DNA of 64,000 bases from Butyrivibrio sp. YAB3001 (GCF_900112195.1 NZ_FOKR01000002.1:303794-367793), one strand, 5' to 3'. Positions 28,137 through 37,409 are shown, counted from the first letter of the stretch. Program-made: numbers and translations. The notes: a model not told the origin generated them from the letters alone.

Positions 28137-29918
28137 TCATCGAAAACTCTTTATCCAAGTGATTAAAGAATCATGATAAACATTGTTGTATACATCCTGC
28201 CTCATCTGGTCAGTAACATATCCATTCTTTTCCATCAGGGCTATGACAGCCTGCTGGAGCCCGGCAATTACACCATCTTCGTAGGTACCTTTACTATCCT
28301 CTTGTACTTCTTCTTTTGCCTTATTATTTGTACTTTCAGGTATTTTAATAGGATCTTTTTTAGCTATTTCTGTAGTGGTTTTATCTGTTTCTCCTGCCAC
28401 TTTCTCATCCACAATATCATTTTGGGAAGCAGAAATCCCCTCAGTTATTTCTTCTATAAATTCAGGATTTTTCTCTTCCACTTTCTTTTCTGATTTCTTT
28501 TTTGCTTCATTCTCTTTAGATGTCTTTTTCAGAACTTTCTCTTTTTCTTCCGTGAACTGACGCGCATTTGCATCAAATGGCGCATAAATCTCGCCAGAGT
28601 TGCCATGTAGTGTAAAAGAGATATTTCCATTATTTACTGCTATCTTTTCACCGGATAAAAGTCCAATATATTCAGCAGCATTTCCAGCAGGCAGTGTGAA
28701 GCCGCAATCTCCATCATCGTTATTTACTGCAACCACAACAGTTTTGCCCTCATAGCTTCTGGAAAATGCAAACTGTCTGTTAGTCAGATGCAGTTCCTTA
28801 TAATCTCCATATGAAAGCTCAGGAGTATTCTTTCTAATCTTTCCAAGGGCTGCAATGAGCTTTGTCGCAGGATTTGTTTCAAGCGCATCCTTGAAATCAT
28901 TAATATCAAGAGCTGGTCTAAGTGACGCATCTGAGAATTTTTCTTTCCTTCCTTCAATAGCGAACTCAGAACCATAGTAAACAGAAGGAATTCCGGGAAG
29001 TGTATACAGCAAAATATGTACCGGAGCGTAATGAGCTTTATTATTCAGCTTGGTACTAATTCTCTCAACGTCATGATTATCAACAAAATTGTATAATTTG
29101 AAACCGCCCTGTCCGCTTCCGCCCATTCCTTCAAGTCTACGCTGAGTGTGAGCTATTTCAAAATAGTTATGGTCATTATGCCCCGAATAAAAAGCCTTAT
29201 GCATTACATAATTAGTTACGCTATGGAGTGTTCCCTCATTAACCCATCTTGTGTAATCTCCATGGATAACCTCTCCCATCAGCCAGAAATCCGGTTTAAT
29301 CTCATTTGCAAGACCTCTTAAAGCCTTCATAAAATCAAAATCAAGAACATCTGCAGCATCAAGCCTAAGTCCGTCTATATCAAATTCACTTACCCAGAAT
29401 CTGATTGTTTCAAAAAGATAATCGCGAACCTCAGGGTTTCTCTGATTAAGTTTTACTAATAGATTATAGCCGCCCCAGTTATCATAGGAAAAGCCGTCGT
29501 TATACTCGTTATTTCCCCAGAAATTTACATTACAATACCAGTCTTTGTACCTGGAATTTTCTCTGTTTTCCTTAATATCTTTAAATGCAAAAAAATCTCT
29601 TCCTGTGTGATTAAAGACTCCATCAAGGATAACTCTGATATTTTTATCATGGCACTTTTTAACAAATCTCTTTAAATCCTTGTTATCTCCAAGTCTTGAA
29701 TCCAGTTTTCTGTAATCAGTGGTCTCGTAGCCATGACCTACAGATTCAAATAATGGTCCTATATAAATGGCATTACAGCCAAGTTTTTCAATATGCTCTA
29801 TCCATGGATCAAGGTTTTTAAGTCTATGGGTCACACCATTATACTCATTCTGCGCAGGTGCCCCTAAAAGTCCCAATGGATAAATGTGATAAAAAATCGC
29901 CTCATCATACCAAGCCAT
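28137..29918 (-). CDS. Cytoplasmic GH13 alpha-amylase/maltodextrinase with a charged C-terminal extension
   Basis: The (beta/alpha)8 glycosidase domain spans about residues 1-400. It has DGVFNHTGRDFFAF (region I), GLRLDAADVLDF with the nucleophile Asp (region II), WLMGEVIHGDYTRW with the acid/base Glu (region III) and FVDNHDVERI with the third Asp (region IV). A small beta domain follows to about 450. Without a signal peptide it should act on imported or stored glucans inside the cell. Residues 455-540 are a Lys/Glu/Thr-rich linker. The last 50 residues form a separate helical domain (YEDGVIAGLQQAVIALMEKN; DVYNNVYHDSLITWIKSF) that I do not recognise. At 593 residues it is longer than simple maltogenic enzymes. 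Confidence 0.9.
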   Translation of the reverse strand: MAWYDEAIFYHIYPLGLLGAPAQNEYNGVTHRLKNLDPWIEHIEKLGCNAIYIGPLFESVGHGYETTDYRKLDSRLGDNKDLKRFVKKCHDKNIRVILDGVFNHTGRDFFAFKDIKENRENSRYKDWYCNVNFWGNNEYNDGFSYDNWGGYNLLVKLNQRNPEVRDYLFETIRFWVSEFDIDGLRLDAADVLDFDFMKALRGLANEIKPDFWLMGEVIHGDYTRWVNEGTLHSVTNYVMHKAFYSGHNDHNYFEIAHTQRRLEGMGGSGQGGFKLYNFVDNHDVERISTKLNNKAHYAPVHILLYTLPGIPSVYYGSEFAIEGRKEKFSDASLRPALDINDFKDALETNPATKLIAALGKIRKNTPELSYGDYKELHLTNRQFAFSRSYEGKTVVVAVNNDDGDCGFTLPAGNAAEYIGLLSGEKIAVNNGNISFTLHGNSGEIYAPFDANARQFTEEKEKVLKKTSKENEAKKKSEKKVEEKNPEFIEEITEGISASQNDIVDEKVAGETDKTTTEIAKKDPIKIPESTNNKAKEEVQEDSKGTYEDGVIAGLQQAVIALMEKNGYVTDQMRQDVYNNVYHDSLITWIKSFR

Positions 29919-30093
29919 GTTATAACCTCCATATATCAGCGCAATTTCGTTAATTATATTATAATACTGAACCTTTGTATGATGTTAATAAATAATTTTT
30001 AAAGTTTTATACTGCCCGATATACTTAGACACCTATGGTAGTGTTTTTTCAAACGCGTAAGATGTGACTTGAACTCCCCTCCCAAGAATAGCA

Positions 30094-30174
30094 GACACAA
30101 CTTCAGTTTTCTGTACTATGTCCATGAAGCAGGTATAAATGCTCATGGCCCCCCACATAAAACTGAATTATGTC
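30094..30174. repeat. Imperfect inverted repeat, possible mobile-element remnant or structured RNA
   Basis: GACACAACTTCAGTTTTCTGT (30094-30114) is nearly complementary to the stretch at 30155-30174 (ACATAAAACTGAATTATGTC), differing at three or four positions. Inside it, CATGAAGCA (30123-30131) pairs with TGCTCATG (30140-30147). No coding frame fits. It lies in the 29919-30347 gap between the amylase start and the next gene. Confidence 0.5.
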
Positions 30175-30262
30175 ACAAAAATTTAATATTTTTTTATTTT
30201 TTGTAAATTGCTATACAAGTATGATTAATCAATAATATGGTTAAGAAACTATATATTTTTTT

Positions 30263-30322
30263 GTCAGAAAAAGGAAGTTCTGACGTTTGTTTTGAACAAA
30301 CTTATGCCCTATACTCTGGGCA
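30263..30322 (+). promoter_or_regulatory. Three consecutive stem-loops in the leader of the 30348 gene
   Basis: GTCAGAA/TTCTGAC (30263-30284), GTTTG...CAAAC (30285-30301) and TGCCC/GGGCA (30305-30322) stand side by side and end 10 bases before the AAGGAGG site. Such a leader could control translation or RNA stability. It does not match a riboswitch class I know. Confidence 0.5.
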
Positions 30323-30347
30323 TTTCATATCAAGGAGGTGATTTTTT

Positions 30348-30803
30348 ATGAGTACTGACTTCTTTAGCAGCTTAAACGGCAAGTTTGACTATACAACCAG
30401 CCTGACCAATATTTTATCCGATTATAATCAGATCAAGAGCGGCGCTTACGGATCACTTATGAAAGCCTATGTTAATAAAGTTGGTAACAAGGAAGCTTTG
30501 AACGCTTATAGGGAAACAGGTTCAACTGCAACAGGATATGAGTCAGAAGATGTAACAACTAAAAAATCCAGCGTCACACACAAATCAAATTTCCTGGATA
30601 GTGTTGGAAGACCAACCACAGAGACTAAAAAGGATACTGCATCAACTGATACATCTACAACTACCGATACAGCAAAGGTTTCAACAGATAAATATGCAAA
30701 GCTTAAATCATCGTGGCTTGATGATCAGCTAAAACAGTATGATAAAGATGCTACTGCTACAACCGCAGCAGATACATCTATTTCCTACGATACAACAGTT
30801 TAA
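30348..30803 (+). CDS. Small Ser/Thr/Asp-rich orphan protein
   Basis: The 151-residue product starts after a very strong AAGGAGGTGATTTTTT site, which suggests high expression. Residues 1-50 are more ordered (SLTNILSDYNQIKSGAYGSL, then MKAYVNKVGNKEAL), similar to a sequence style I associate with small Lachnospiraceae proteins of unknown role. Residues 60-151 are low-complexity, rich in Thr, Ser, Asp and Lys, and probably disordered. There is no signal peptide and no cysteine. It is a single-gene unit with a structured leader and its own terminator. A link to motility or surface structures is conceivable but not shown by the sequence. Confidence 0.75.
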   Translation: MSTDFFSSLNGKFDYTTSLTNILSDYNQIKSGAYGSLMKAYVNKVGNKEALNAYRETGSTATGYESEDVTTKKSSVTHKSNFLDSVGRPTTETKKDTASTDTSTTTDTAKVSTDKYAKLKSSWLDDQLKQYDKDATATTAADTSISYDTTV

Positions 30804-30816
30804 AGCCAGCAAATGC

Positions 30817-30862
30817 AAAAAAGGATTGTCGCGCACGAAAATCGTGAGTGACAATCCTTTTT
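30817..30862. terminator. Terminator between the small orphan and the GNAT gene
   Basis: AAGGATTGTC pairs with GACAATCCTT, with an inner CACGA/TCGTG stem, followed by TTTTTA on the plus strand. A-rich bases before the stem allow use on the minus strand for the convergent GNAT gene too. Confidence 0.85.
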
Positions 30863-30891
30863 ATTGAATAGAATACTCCTCTATAAATGTA

Positions 30892-31362
30892 TTACAAAAT
30901 ATATTCCATCTGCGTTTCTTTATTCTTAAATCCCATAGCCCTGTAAAACTTTTCAGCACTGTCATTTCCTTCCCATACATTTAAGGTAAGTTCATAGCAG
31001 CCAAGTCTTCTTGCCTCACCACTTACAAATTCAAATAAACTCTTTCCAATCTTCTGTCCCCTTGCATTTTCATCAACGCAAAGGTCATCAATAAACATAG
31101 ATGTAAAAGGAATCATAGTCGTTGTGAAGGGCTGCTTTTTTATCTGGCAAAAAGCGTAGCCAATAGGACTATCATTTTCATCCACTGCTACATAAACAGG
31201 TCTTTGATCATCGGCAAAGATTTCCTGTAAATCTTCCATTGTATATTTGGTTGTTCCCGACACAAAAATATCAGGTCTTATTGCCGCATGTATTTCCAAA
31301 ACCTGGGATAATAGTTCCAAAACCCTTGGTATATCTTTATTCTCCGCTCTACGTATTATCAT
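30892..31362 (-). CDS. GNAT-family N-acetyltransferase
   Basis: The 156-residue protein has the acetyl-CoA fold: MIIRRAENKDIPRVLELLSQ at the start, FIDDLCVDENARGQKIGKSL with the pyrophosphate-binding R-x-x-Gly-x-Gly/Ala type loop near residue 92, and ELTLNVWEGNDSAEKFYRAMGF at the end. The acceptor is unknown. It starts three bases after the phosphoesterase stop codon, so the two are probably co-transcribed. Confidence 0.88.
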   Translation of the reverse strand: MIIRRAENKDIPRVLELLSQVLEIHAAIRPDIFVSGTTKYTMEDLQEIFADDQRPVYVAVDENDSPIGYAFCQIKKQPFTTTMIPFTSMFIDDLCVDENARGQKIGKSLFEFVSGEARRLGCYELTLNVWEGNDSAEKFYRAMGFKNKETQMEYIL

Positions 31363-31365
31363 TTT

Positions 31366-32259
31366 TCAGCCTTTCTTTTCATGTGGTATGTCTTTTCCGT
31401 AAAGATCGATATAGTTTTCCTTTAATGCAATCGCCCAGTATTTCTCAGGGATGTTGGGCCACTTAACCTTCCCTCTCTCCTGCTCACATAATCTCATAGC
31501 CCGTAAAAGAACTGTCTGATTAAGGTCAACTCCGGTCCTTATGGTATGCATTGTAACCGCAGCCCATGCAGGAGCATAGCTACATACAGGAGATGACTTA
31601 AACTCTCTTAATATTTCTTTTTTATTATAATCAAGCTGTATAAACTCTTCTTCCCAGGTCTTGCCATCACCATGCAGGATACAAAACTGGGTTTTTCCGC
31701 CATAGTACCAGGGTAAGCCCACAGAACCGGGATTTACAGCTTTTTTATCCCTGTAAATATATGTTCCCTGAATATGAGTATGCCCGTGAAGAAGCATCTT
31801 ACTGTTTAAGTGCGCAATGACTTTCTTAGTATTTCTTTTTTCCTTATATAAGAGTTCTGCCGTATGAGTAGGTGAACCATGACAGTATTCAAATACAGGA
31901 AATCCCTTTTCCTCAAAAACCTTATAATTAGGCAGAGAATCAAAAAAGTTAAAATCCTTATCAGTTAAGTTTTCATAGGTATAAAGAAGCGCCCCTGATG
32001 CAGAACCCTTGCGCCACTTTCCGGCGCCGCTCTTTTTGTAGTTAAGAAGGTATTCCTCCCTGTTGCCACGAACTATATATGTATTAAAATACTGTTTCAA
32101 CACATATATAAGTTCCATGGTCTTCTGCGGATTTGGGCAATCAGTAACATAGTCGCCAAGGAGCATAAAATGTGTTATGCCCTTTCCAACCGCATAGTCA
32201 ATGCATGCCTGCAGCGCACTATGATTTCCATGTATATCACTAAAAACAGCTATATCCAT
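31366..32259 (-). CDS. Calcineurin-like metallophosphoesterase (YfcE/MJ0936 type)
   Basis: This 297-residue cytoplasmic enzyme shows the full metal-binding series: FSDIHGNHSAL near residue 6, LLGDYVTDCPNP near 34, VRGNREEYL near 63, CHGSPTH near 125 and LLHGHTHIQGTY near 156, followed by NPGSVGLPWYYGG. Residues 210-297 form an additional helical C-terminal domain not needed for the core fold. The substrate is unknown (a phosphodiester or phosphomonoester). It sits between the ABC exporter and the GNAT gene on one strand. Confidence 0.9.
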   Translation of the reverse strand: MDIAVFSDIHGNHSALQACIDYAVGKGITHFMLLGDYVTDCPNPQKTMELIYVLKQYFNTYIVRGNREEYLLNYKKSGAGKWRKGSASGALLYTYENLTDKDFNFFDSLPNYKVFEEKGFPVFEYCHGSPTHTAELLYKEKRNTKKVIAHLNSKMLLHGHTHIQGTYIYRDKKAVNPGSVGLPWYYGGKTQFCILHGDGKTWEEEFIQLDYNKKEILREFKSSPVCSYAPAWAAVTMHTIRTGVDLNQTVLLRAMRLCEQERGKVKWPNIPEKYWAIALKENYIDLYGKDIPHEKKG

Positions 32260-32289
32260 CTAAAATATCTTCCCTGAAATCCTTATATT

Positions 32290-34107
32290 TTATGTACTAA
32301 ATGCTGTATCAATACTGCTTTCGTCGAACTGTCGTGTAAACAATTCGTGGTAGTAACCCTTAAGCGCCATAAGCTCTTTGTGAGTGCCCCGCTCTATAAT
32401 CTTGCCATCCTGCACCACAAGAATAATGTCTGCATTTACTACAGTTGACAGTCTGTGTGCTATGACAAAAGATGTTCTTTCCTTAGTTACTGTTTCGATT
32501 GCATCCTGAATAGCTTTCTCTGTCACAGTGTCTATAGACGCAGTTGCTTCATCAAGAACAAGTATCTTAGGATCAGCCAAAATAGCTCTTGCAAAGGAAA
32601 GAAGCTGTTTTTCTCCTGTGGAAAGCATGTCTCCGTCCTCACCAACATCACTATCCAGCTGCTTATCCATTCTTTTTACTATATCCTTGGCTGAAACAAG
32701 TGAAAGCGCATTCCATATTTCTTCATCTGTTGCGTCAGGTTTACCATATTTGAGATTTTCTCTTACAGTTCCTGAAAAAAGATGCGGAGTCTGAAGCACA
32801 TAACCTATATTTGAATGAAGCCAAAGCTGTGACCTCTCCGCTGCATCTCTTCCGTCTATAAGTACCTTACCCTTTGTCGGTTTAAAGAATCTGCATACAA
32901 GATTTACAAGTGTAGATTTTCCCGCGCCTGTCTCACCTACAATTGCAACATTTGTCCCCTGAGGCACCACAAGGTTAAAATCCGTAAGGACATACTCATC
33001 GCCATCCGGATATTTAAAGGTAACATCCTTAAACTCCACATCACCATGAAGCGGTTCCCAATTCTCTTTCCTGGGATTAAAGGTATCGCCATATTTTTCG
33101 ATAACTTCCGGTGTGTCCGCAACATCAGATTCTGTTTCAAGAAGTCTTGTAAGTCTCTCAATATTGACCTGAACAGCGATAAGTTCTGAGAAAGTGATGA
33201 TAACATTCTGTATCGGCTCCATAAGGCCAAGCGCATAGGATAAAAATACAGAAAGCGTACCAATCTGAATTACTCCATCTATAGTTATAATTCCGCCTCT
33301 CCAAAGAACAAGCGCCAGAGCCACCGAAGACATCATGGTGATCGCTGAGGTAAAAAATGCTGAATAGTGAGTTGCGTGAACAGAGGTTGACCTCATTTTT
33401 TCCGTATCATCTTCAAAATCCTTCTGAATCTTGTCCTCGACCACCAAAGTCTTGATTGCCTTGGCTCCCGTAATTCCTTCATTAAAGTTACTTGTTATCG
33501 TCGAATTGATTTCTCTGATATTTCGATTAAGCACTATAAGTTTTTTCTGAAAGTACATGACCAGAACAACCGCAAGAGGCACAAGGACTATTACATACAT
33601 GGCAAGCTTGAAATTCAGCGCCAGCATCATGACAAGTACACATATGATATAAGCTCCCTGCCAGATAATATCCATCATTCGCCAGGAAACCATAACTCCG
33701 ATCTTACCTGTGTCACTCATTACTCTTGCATGGATATATCCCACATTATTCTGATTAAAGTAGGCAAAAGAAAGGGTCTGTAAATGATTAAAAGCTGCAT
33801 TTCTAAGGTCCCTGTCTACAAACAACTCTATCTGTCCACATATATAGGTACAGATAAAATTGTCGATAACCTGAAGTACCAGAACGATGACGTACAGAAC
33901 TACAAAAACAGTAAGTCCTTCAAGTGTCTTTTTACCTACAAAATTGTCAATTGCATATCGGTTAAAAATCGGAAATATTGAATCCGCCAAAGAACTAAGT
34001 ACGCCCAGCGCTATCATAAAGATGATCTTGGGCATATAAATCTTTATGTATGGATACAATTTGGGTATTCCGAAAAAAGGTAGTTTAATATTATTATTCT
34101 CGCTCAT
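32290..34107 (-). CDS. ABC exporter half-transporter with degenerate signature
   Basis: The 605-residue protein has six membrane helices (residues 20-320) fused to an ATPase domain. The ATPase has the Walker A loop VGETGAGKST, a full Walker B with catalytic Glu (ILVLDEATASID) and the H-loop IAHRLST. Its signature is LSTGEKQLLSF instead of LSGGQ. It is the second subunit of a heterodimer: its start overlaps the end of the partner gene by four bases. In BmrCD- or TM287/288-type exporters this subunit supplies the intact Glu while the partner supplies the intact LSGGQ, giving one active ATP site. The substrate may be a drug, lipid or peptide. Confidence 0.92.
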   Translation of the reverse strand: MSENNNIKLPFFGIPKLYPYIKIYMPKIIFMIALGVLSSLADSIFPIFNRYAIDNFVGKKTLEGLTVFVVLYVIVLVLQVIDNFICTYICGQIELFVDRDLRNAAFNHLQTLSFAYFNQNNVGYIHARVMSDTGKIGVMVSWRMMDIIWQGAYIICVLVMMLALNFKLAMYVIVLVPLAVVLVMYFQKKLIVLNRNIREINSTITSNFNEGITGAKAIKTLVVEDKIQKDFEDDTEKMRSTSVHATHYSAFFTSAITMMSSVALALVLWRGGIITIDGVIQIGTLSVFLSYALGLMEPIQNVIITFSELIAVQVNIERLTRLLETESDVADTPEVIEKYGDTFNPRKENWEPLHGDVEFKDVTFKYPDGDEYVLTDFNLVVPQGTNVAIVGETGAGKSTLVNLVCRFFKPTKGKVLIDGRDAAERSQLWLHSNIGYVLQTPHLFSGTVRENLKYGKPDATDEEIWNALSLVSAKDIVKRMDKQLDSDVGEDGDMLSTGEKQLLSFARAILADPKILVLDEATASIDTVTEKAIQDAIETVTKERTSFVIAHRLSTVVNADIILVVQDGKIIERGTHKELMALKGYYHELFTRQFDESSIDTAFST

Positions 34108-35918
34108 GTTCCTTGCATCTGTATATCGTAAATTTTCTTGTAAATACCGTTCTTTTCAAGGAGCTGTTTGTGTGTTCCCTGCTCCGCAATCCTGCCATGG
34201 TCAAGAACGATAATGTTGTCTGCATGCATCAGTGTCATGATCCTGTGTGAAATCAAAATAACTGTCGAATCTCCGATATTCTCAGACAGAGCATGACGTA
34301 TTTTAGCATCAGTCTGGGTATCAACAGCTGATAATGAATCATCAAATACCATGACAGGTGGTTTGCCCACTAGCATCTGCGCAATGGCTGTTCGCTGTTT
34401 CTGACCACCTGAAAGCGTAACGCCGCGCTCTCCAACATAGGTTTCATATCCCTTGGAAAAGTCTTCTATGGTTTCATCAAGAGCTGCTATCTTAGCCGCC
34501 TCTTTTATTTCCTTGATATCAGCCTTTTTCTGAGTGATTCCAATGTTTTCAGACAACGTTCTGCTAAAAAGAAATGGTTCCTGAAGAACAAAACCGATAT
34601 TTTTCCTAAGCCAGGAAGCCTTAATAACTTTGATATCAGTATCACCAACACGGATATGGCCTGAATTTTCGTCAAGGTCGTAGAGCCTGTCCATCAGATA
34701 CATAAGCGTTGACTTTCCGGAACCCGTGCCTCCAAGTATTCCAAAGGTACTGCCGCCCTTTATGATAAAGCTCACATCATTTAAGACTTCTCCTCCGCCA
34801 TTTTCATAGGCATAAGATACATGCTCGAAAGTAATATCCTCGCCCATAGAAGGCTCTTTTGCATCAGGCCTATCATGCTCAATTTCAGAATTCATTATGT
34901 GACTGATACGGTCTATTGATACACCGGCCTTACTCATCTCGGAAATAATTCTGCCTAGTGCCCTGACAGGCCATACAAGCATTGAATTATACGAAACAAA
35001 GGCTATGTATTCACCTACTGTGATATCGCCTCTCACGCAATAAACTGCACCAAGAACTGTTATTATCATAACCTGTAGTCCAGAGATAAGGTCATTGGAC
35101 GCCCAGAAGGCTGCAAGAGTTTTCATAAGATTTATCCACATCTGCGTGTATTCAGCATTCTGTTTGACAAATCTCTCCTTCTCATACTGTTCACGGCCAA
35201 ATGCACGAACTACTCGCACACCCGTAAGATTTTCCTGGGCAGTTGCAGAAAGCCTTCCCTCTTCCGTATCTGCTCTCTCAAATTCGCTTCTTATTCTCTG
35301 ATGAAAAAAACTCGAATAAATGACTATGATTGGAATAAAAATAGCCGAGAAAAAGGACATCTTTATATTTATCCCAATCATAAAGTACATTGCAACGCAT
35401 ATTCTGATAAAGATTCTAAATAGAGAAAGCATCTGCTCAGAAATAAACATTCTCACAGTATCAACGTCTGATGTGCATCTCTGTATAATATCTCCTGTAT
35501 GATTCTGACCGTGCCAGCTAAACGGAAGATGCATTATCTGCTCAAAGAGCTTATTTCTCATTCTCTGAATAAGTTTCTCAGAGCCAAGCGCATTACAAAG
35601 TCTGAAACTGTATCTGCATAGTGCCGAAGCAAGCGCAACTGCGCCAACAATAATCGCAATATAATACAAATGTCCCCGGAGGAACTGCCTTCCTCCGAGC
35701 ACATCCATAATAGTAAGGACAAATCCAGGCGCAACGCTAACTTCTGAATTTCCTATGCAGAAGTCTACAGTGTACTGGATTATCTTTGGTCCTATAAGAT
35801 CAAAAATAGTGACAAGTATAGAAAAAACTACACTTAAAAAGAAGAATCTTTTACTACCCTCAAGGAAATAAAATACTAAATCCTTCTTGGACTTAAACCT
35901 AAGATTTTTATTTGACAT
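34104..35918 (-). CDS. ABC exporter half-transporter with Asp in place of catalytic Glu
   Basis: The 604-residue partner subunit has six membrane helices and an ATPase domain with Walker A LGGTGSGKST and canonical signature VTLSGGQKQRTAIAQ. Its Walker B reads VMVFDDSLSAVD, where the catalytic Glu is replaced by Asp. The H-loop is LISHRIMTL. It pairs with the following subunit, and each has exactly the element the other lacks. It overlaps the SPFH gene stop by one base and the next subunit by four, so four genes (NfeD, SPFH and both ABC halves) form one tight operon. Confidence 0.92.
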   Translation of the reverse strand: MSNKNLRFKSKKDLVFYFLEGSKRFFFLSVVFSILVTIFDLIGPKIIQYTVDFCIGNSEVSVAPGFVLTIMDVLGGRQFLRGHLYYIAIIVGAVALASALCRYSFRLCNALGSEKLIQRMRNKLFEQIMHLPFSWHGQNHTGDIIQRCTSDVDTVRMFISEQMLSLFRIFIRICVAMYFMIGINIKMSFFSAIFIPIIVIYSSFFHQRIRSEFERADTEEGRLSATAQENLTGVRVVRAFGREQYEKERFVKQNAEYTQMWINLMKTLAAFWASNDLISGLQVMIITVLGAVYCVRGDITVGEYIAFVSYNSMLVWPVRALGRIISEMSKAGVSIDRISHIMNSEIEHDRPDAKEPSMGEDITFEHVSYAYENGGGEVLNDVSFIIKGGSTFGILGGTGSGKSTLMYLMDRLYDLDENSGHIRVGDTDIKVIKASWLRKNIGFVLQEPFLFSRTLSENIGITQKKADIKEIKEAAKIAALDETIEDFSKGYETYVGERGVTLSGGQKQRTAIAQMLVGKPPVMVFDDSLSAVDTQTDAKIRHALSENIGDSTVILISHRIMTLMHADNIIVLDHGRIAEQGTHKQLLEKNGIYKKIYDIQMQGT

Positions 35919-36829
35919 TACTTCACAATTTCCTTTATAGACTGCGCAAGTCCTGCAATTCCCTGTATGTTTGACGGAACAATGATCTTTGTTGCCTGGC
36001 CGTCAGAAGCCTTCTCAAATGCTTCAAGGCTCTTAAGAGTAAGAACTGACTCATCTGCGCCAGCCTCTTTTAACATCTTGATACCCTCTGCATTAGCGCG
36101 CTGAATGCTCTTGATAGCCTCAGCCTGACCTTCAGCTTCACGGATTTTCTTTTCTCTTTCAGCTTCTGCGCGAAGGATAGTTGCCTGCTTATCAGCTTCT
36201 GCCTGAAGTATCTTACTCTGCTTCTCACCTTCTGCTACAGTAATCTGAGACTGCTTCTCGCCTTCTGCAAAAAGAATCTTTTCTCTCTTTTCACGCTCAG
36301 CCTTCATCTGCTTCTCCATCGCATCTCTTATCTGCTCCGGAGGGTTGATATTCTTAAGCTCAACTCTTGTTATCTTTATTCCCCATGGGTCAGTTGCGAT
36401 ATCAAGAGCATCCTGCATCTGAGCATTTATCTTATCTCTTGAAGTAAGTGTTTCATCAAGAGTAAGTGAACCGATTACGTTACGAAGAGTAGTTGCTGTA
36501 AGATTTTCAATAGCTCCGATAGGATTTCTTACGCCGTATGCAAATGCCATAGGATCAGAAATTCTAAAGAATACGATCGAATCAATCTGCATTGTAACGT
36601 TATCCTGTGTGATAACAGGCTGAGGTGGGAAATCACAGTACTGTTCCTTAAGGTCAACCTGCCTTGCAACTCTGTCAATAAAAGGGACTTTAATATGAAG
36701 TCCTACATCCCAGGTCTCCTTGTAAGCTCCAAGTCTCTCCACAACAAATGAATGTGCCTGCGGAACTATCCTTACGTTTGCCGCAACCAAAACCAAAATC
36801 AAAATAATTAATACAACTGCATAGATCAT
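35918..36829 (-). CDS. SPFH/band 7 membrane scaffold protein (QmcA/stomatin type)
   Basis: One N-terminal membrane helix (MIYAVVLIILILVLVAANV) is followed by the SPFH domain (about 20-180: VPQAHSFVVERLGAYKETWD, PPQPVITQDNVTMQIDSIVF, NPPEQIRDAMEKQM). A long coiled coil follows at about 180-255 with repeats of AEGEKQS and AEAEREKKI. The family forms ring or cage oligomers in membrane microdomains and works with NfeD proteins and proteases. Length (303) is normal. It overlaps the NfeD gene by one base, the classic nfeD-SPFH pair. Confidence 0.93.
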   Translation of the reverse strand: MIYAVVLIILILVLVAANVRIVPQAHSFVVERLGAYKETWDVGLHIKVPFIDRVARQVDLKEQYCDFPPQPVITQDNVTMQIDSIVFFRISDPMAFAYGVRNPIGAIENLTATTLRNVIGSLTLDETLTSRDKINAQMQDALDIATDPWGIKITRVELKNINPPEQIRDAMEKQMKAEREKREKILFAEGEKQSQITVAEGEKQSKILQAEADKQATILRAEAEREKKIREAEGQAEAIKSIQRANAEGIKMLKEAGADESVLTLKSLEAFEKASDGQATKIIVPSNIQGIAGLAQSIKEIVK

Positions 36830-37281
36830 TACTTTTCATCCTCCTTCTCAACAATGAGCTTTGCCCCAACAACTTTTACAACTCTGATAATATCACCAGC
36901 ATGAATCACTTCGTCCTCTCTGGACGATAAAGCAAACCAGGTGGAGCCATCCATATCAACCTTTCCCAGTCCTACAGCATTGTCAATATCTGTTTTGGCA
37001 ACCAGTTTTCTGCCAATAACCGCATCAATATTGGTTCTCTTAGTTCTGCTGTTTACATATTTAGTCGCCAAAGGCCGTAAAGTAATCAGTATTACTGTGG
37101 AAACTACTATAAAAACAATCAGCTGAATGCCAATATTTGCGCCAATAATAGCTGCAATCATCGCCATGGCAGCTCCTATGGCAAACCATATAGTGACAAG
37201 ACCAAACGTGGAAAGTTCAATGACTGCAAGAGCTACAGTCACAATCAGCCATGTAACCGGCGCAGAAATAACCATACTCAT
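36829..37281 (-). CDS. NfeD-like membrane protein
   Basis: The 150-residue protein has three or four membrane helices (VTWLIVTVALAVIELSTFGL; WFAIGAAMAMIAAIIGANIG; LIVFIVVSTVILITLRPLA). A C-terminal OB-fold domain follows from about residue 85 (NIDAVIGRKLVAKTDIDNAV ... GDIIRVVKVVGAKLIVEKED). This is the short form without the ClpP-like protease. NfeD partners SPFH proteins in membrane organisation. It is the first gene of the operon and diverges from the GGDEF gene at 37502. Confidence 0.9.
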   Translation of the reverse strand: MSMVISAPVTWLIVTVALAVIELSTFGLVTIWFAIGAAMAMIAAIIGANIGIQLIVFIVVSTVILITLRPLATKYVNSRTKRTNIDAVIGRKLVAKTDIDNAVGLGKVDMDGSTWFALSSREDEVIHAGDIIRVVKVVGAKLIVEKEDEK

Positions 37282-37409
37282 CCCTCCCCCTTCACATAAA
37301 CGCTGTGACGCATGATGCTACACAGCCTTCAACTGTATTATACTTCTTTTTCCACGTTCACGAAAGTAGCTAATTAAGCTAAATTGAACACGTTTTGTGA
37401 TACTGTTTT

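Noticed and set aside
30240..30347. Cyclic di-GMP (GEMM) riboswitch before the orphan gene
   Set aside because: The expected conserved GEMM bases and tetraloop-receptor helices are not there; only simple hairpins are.
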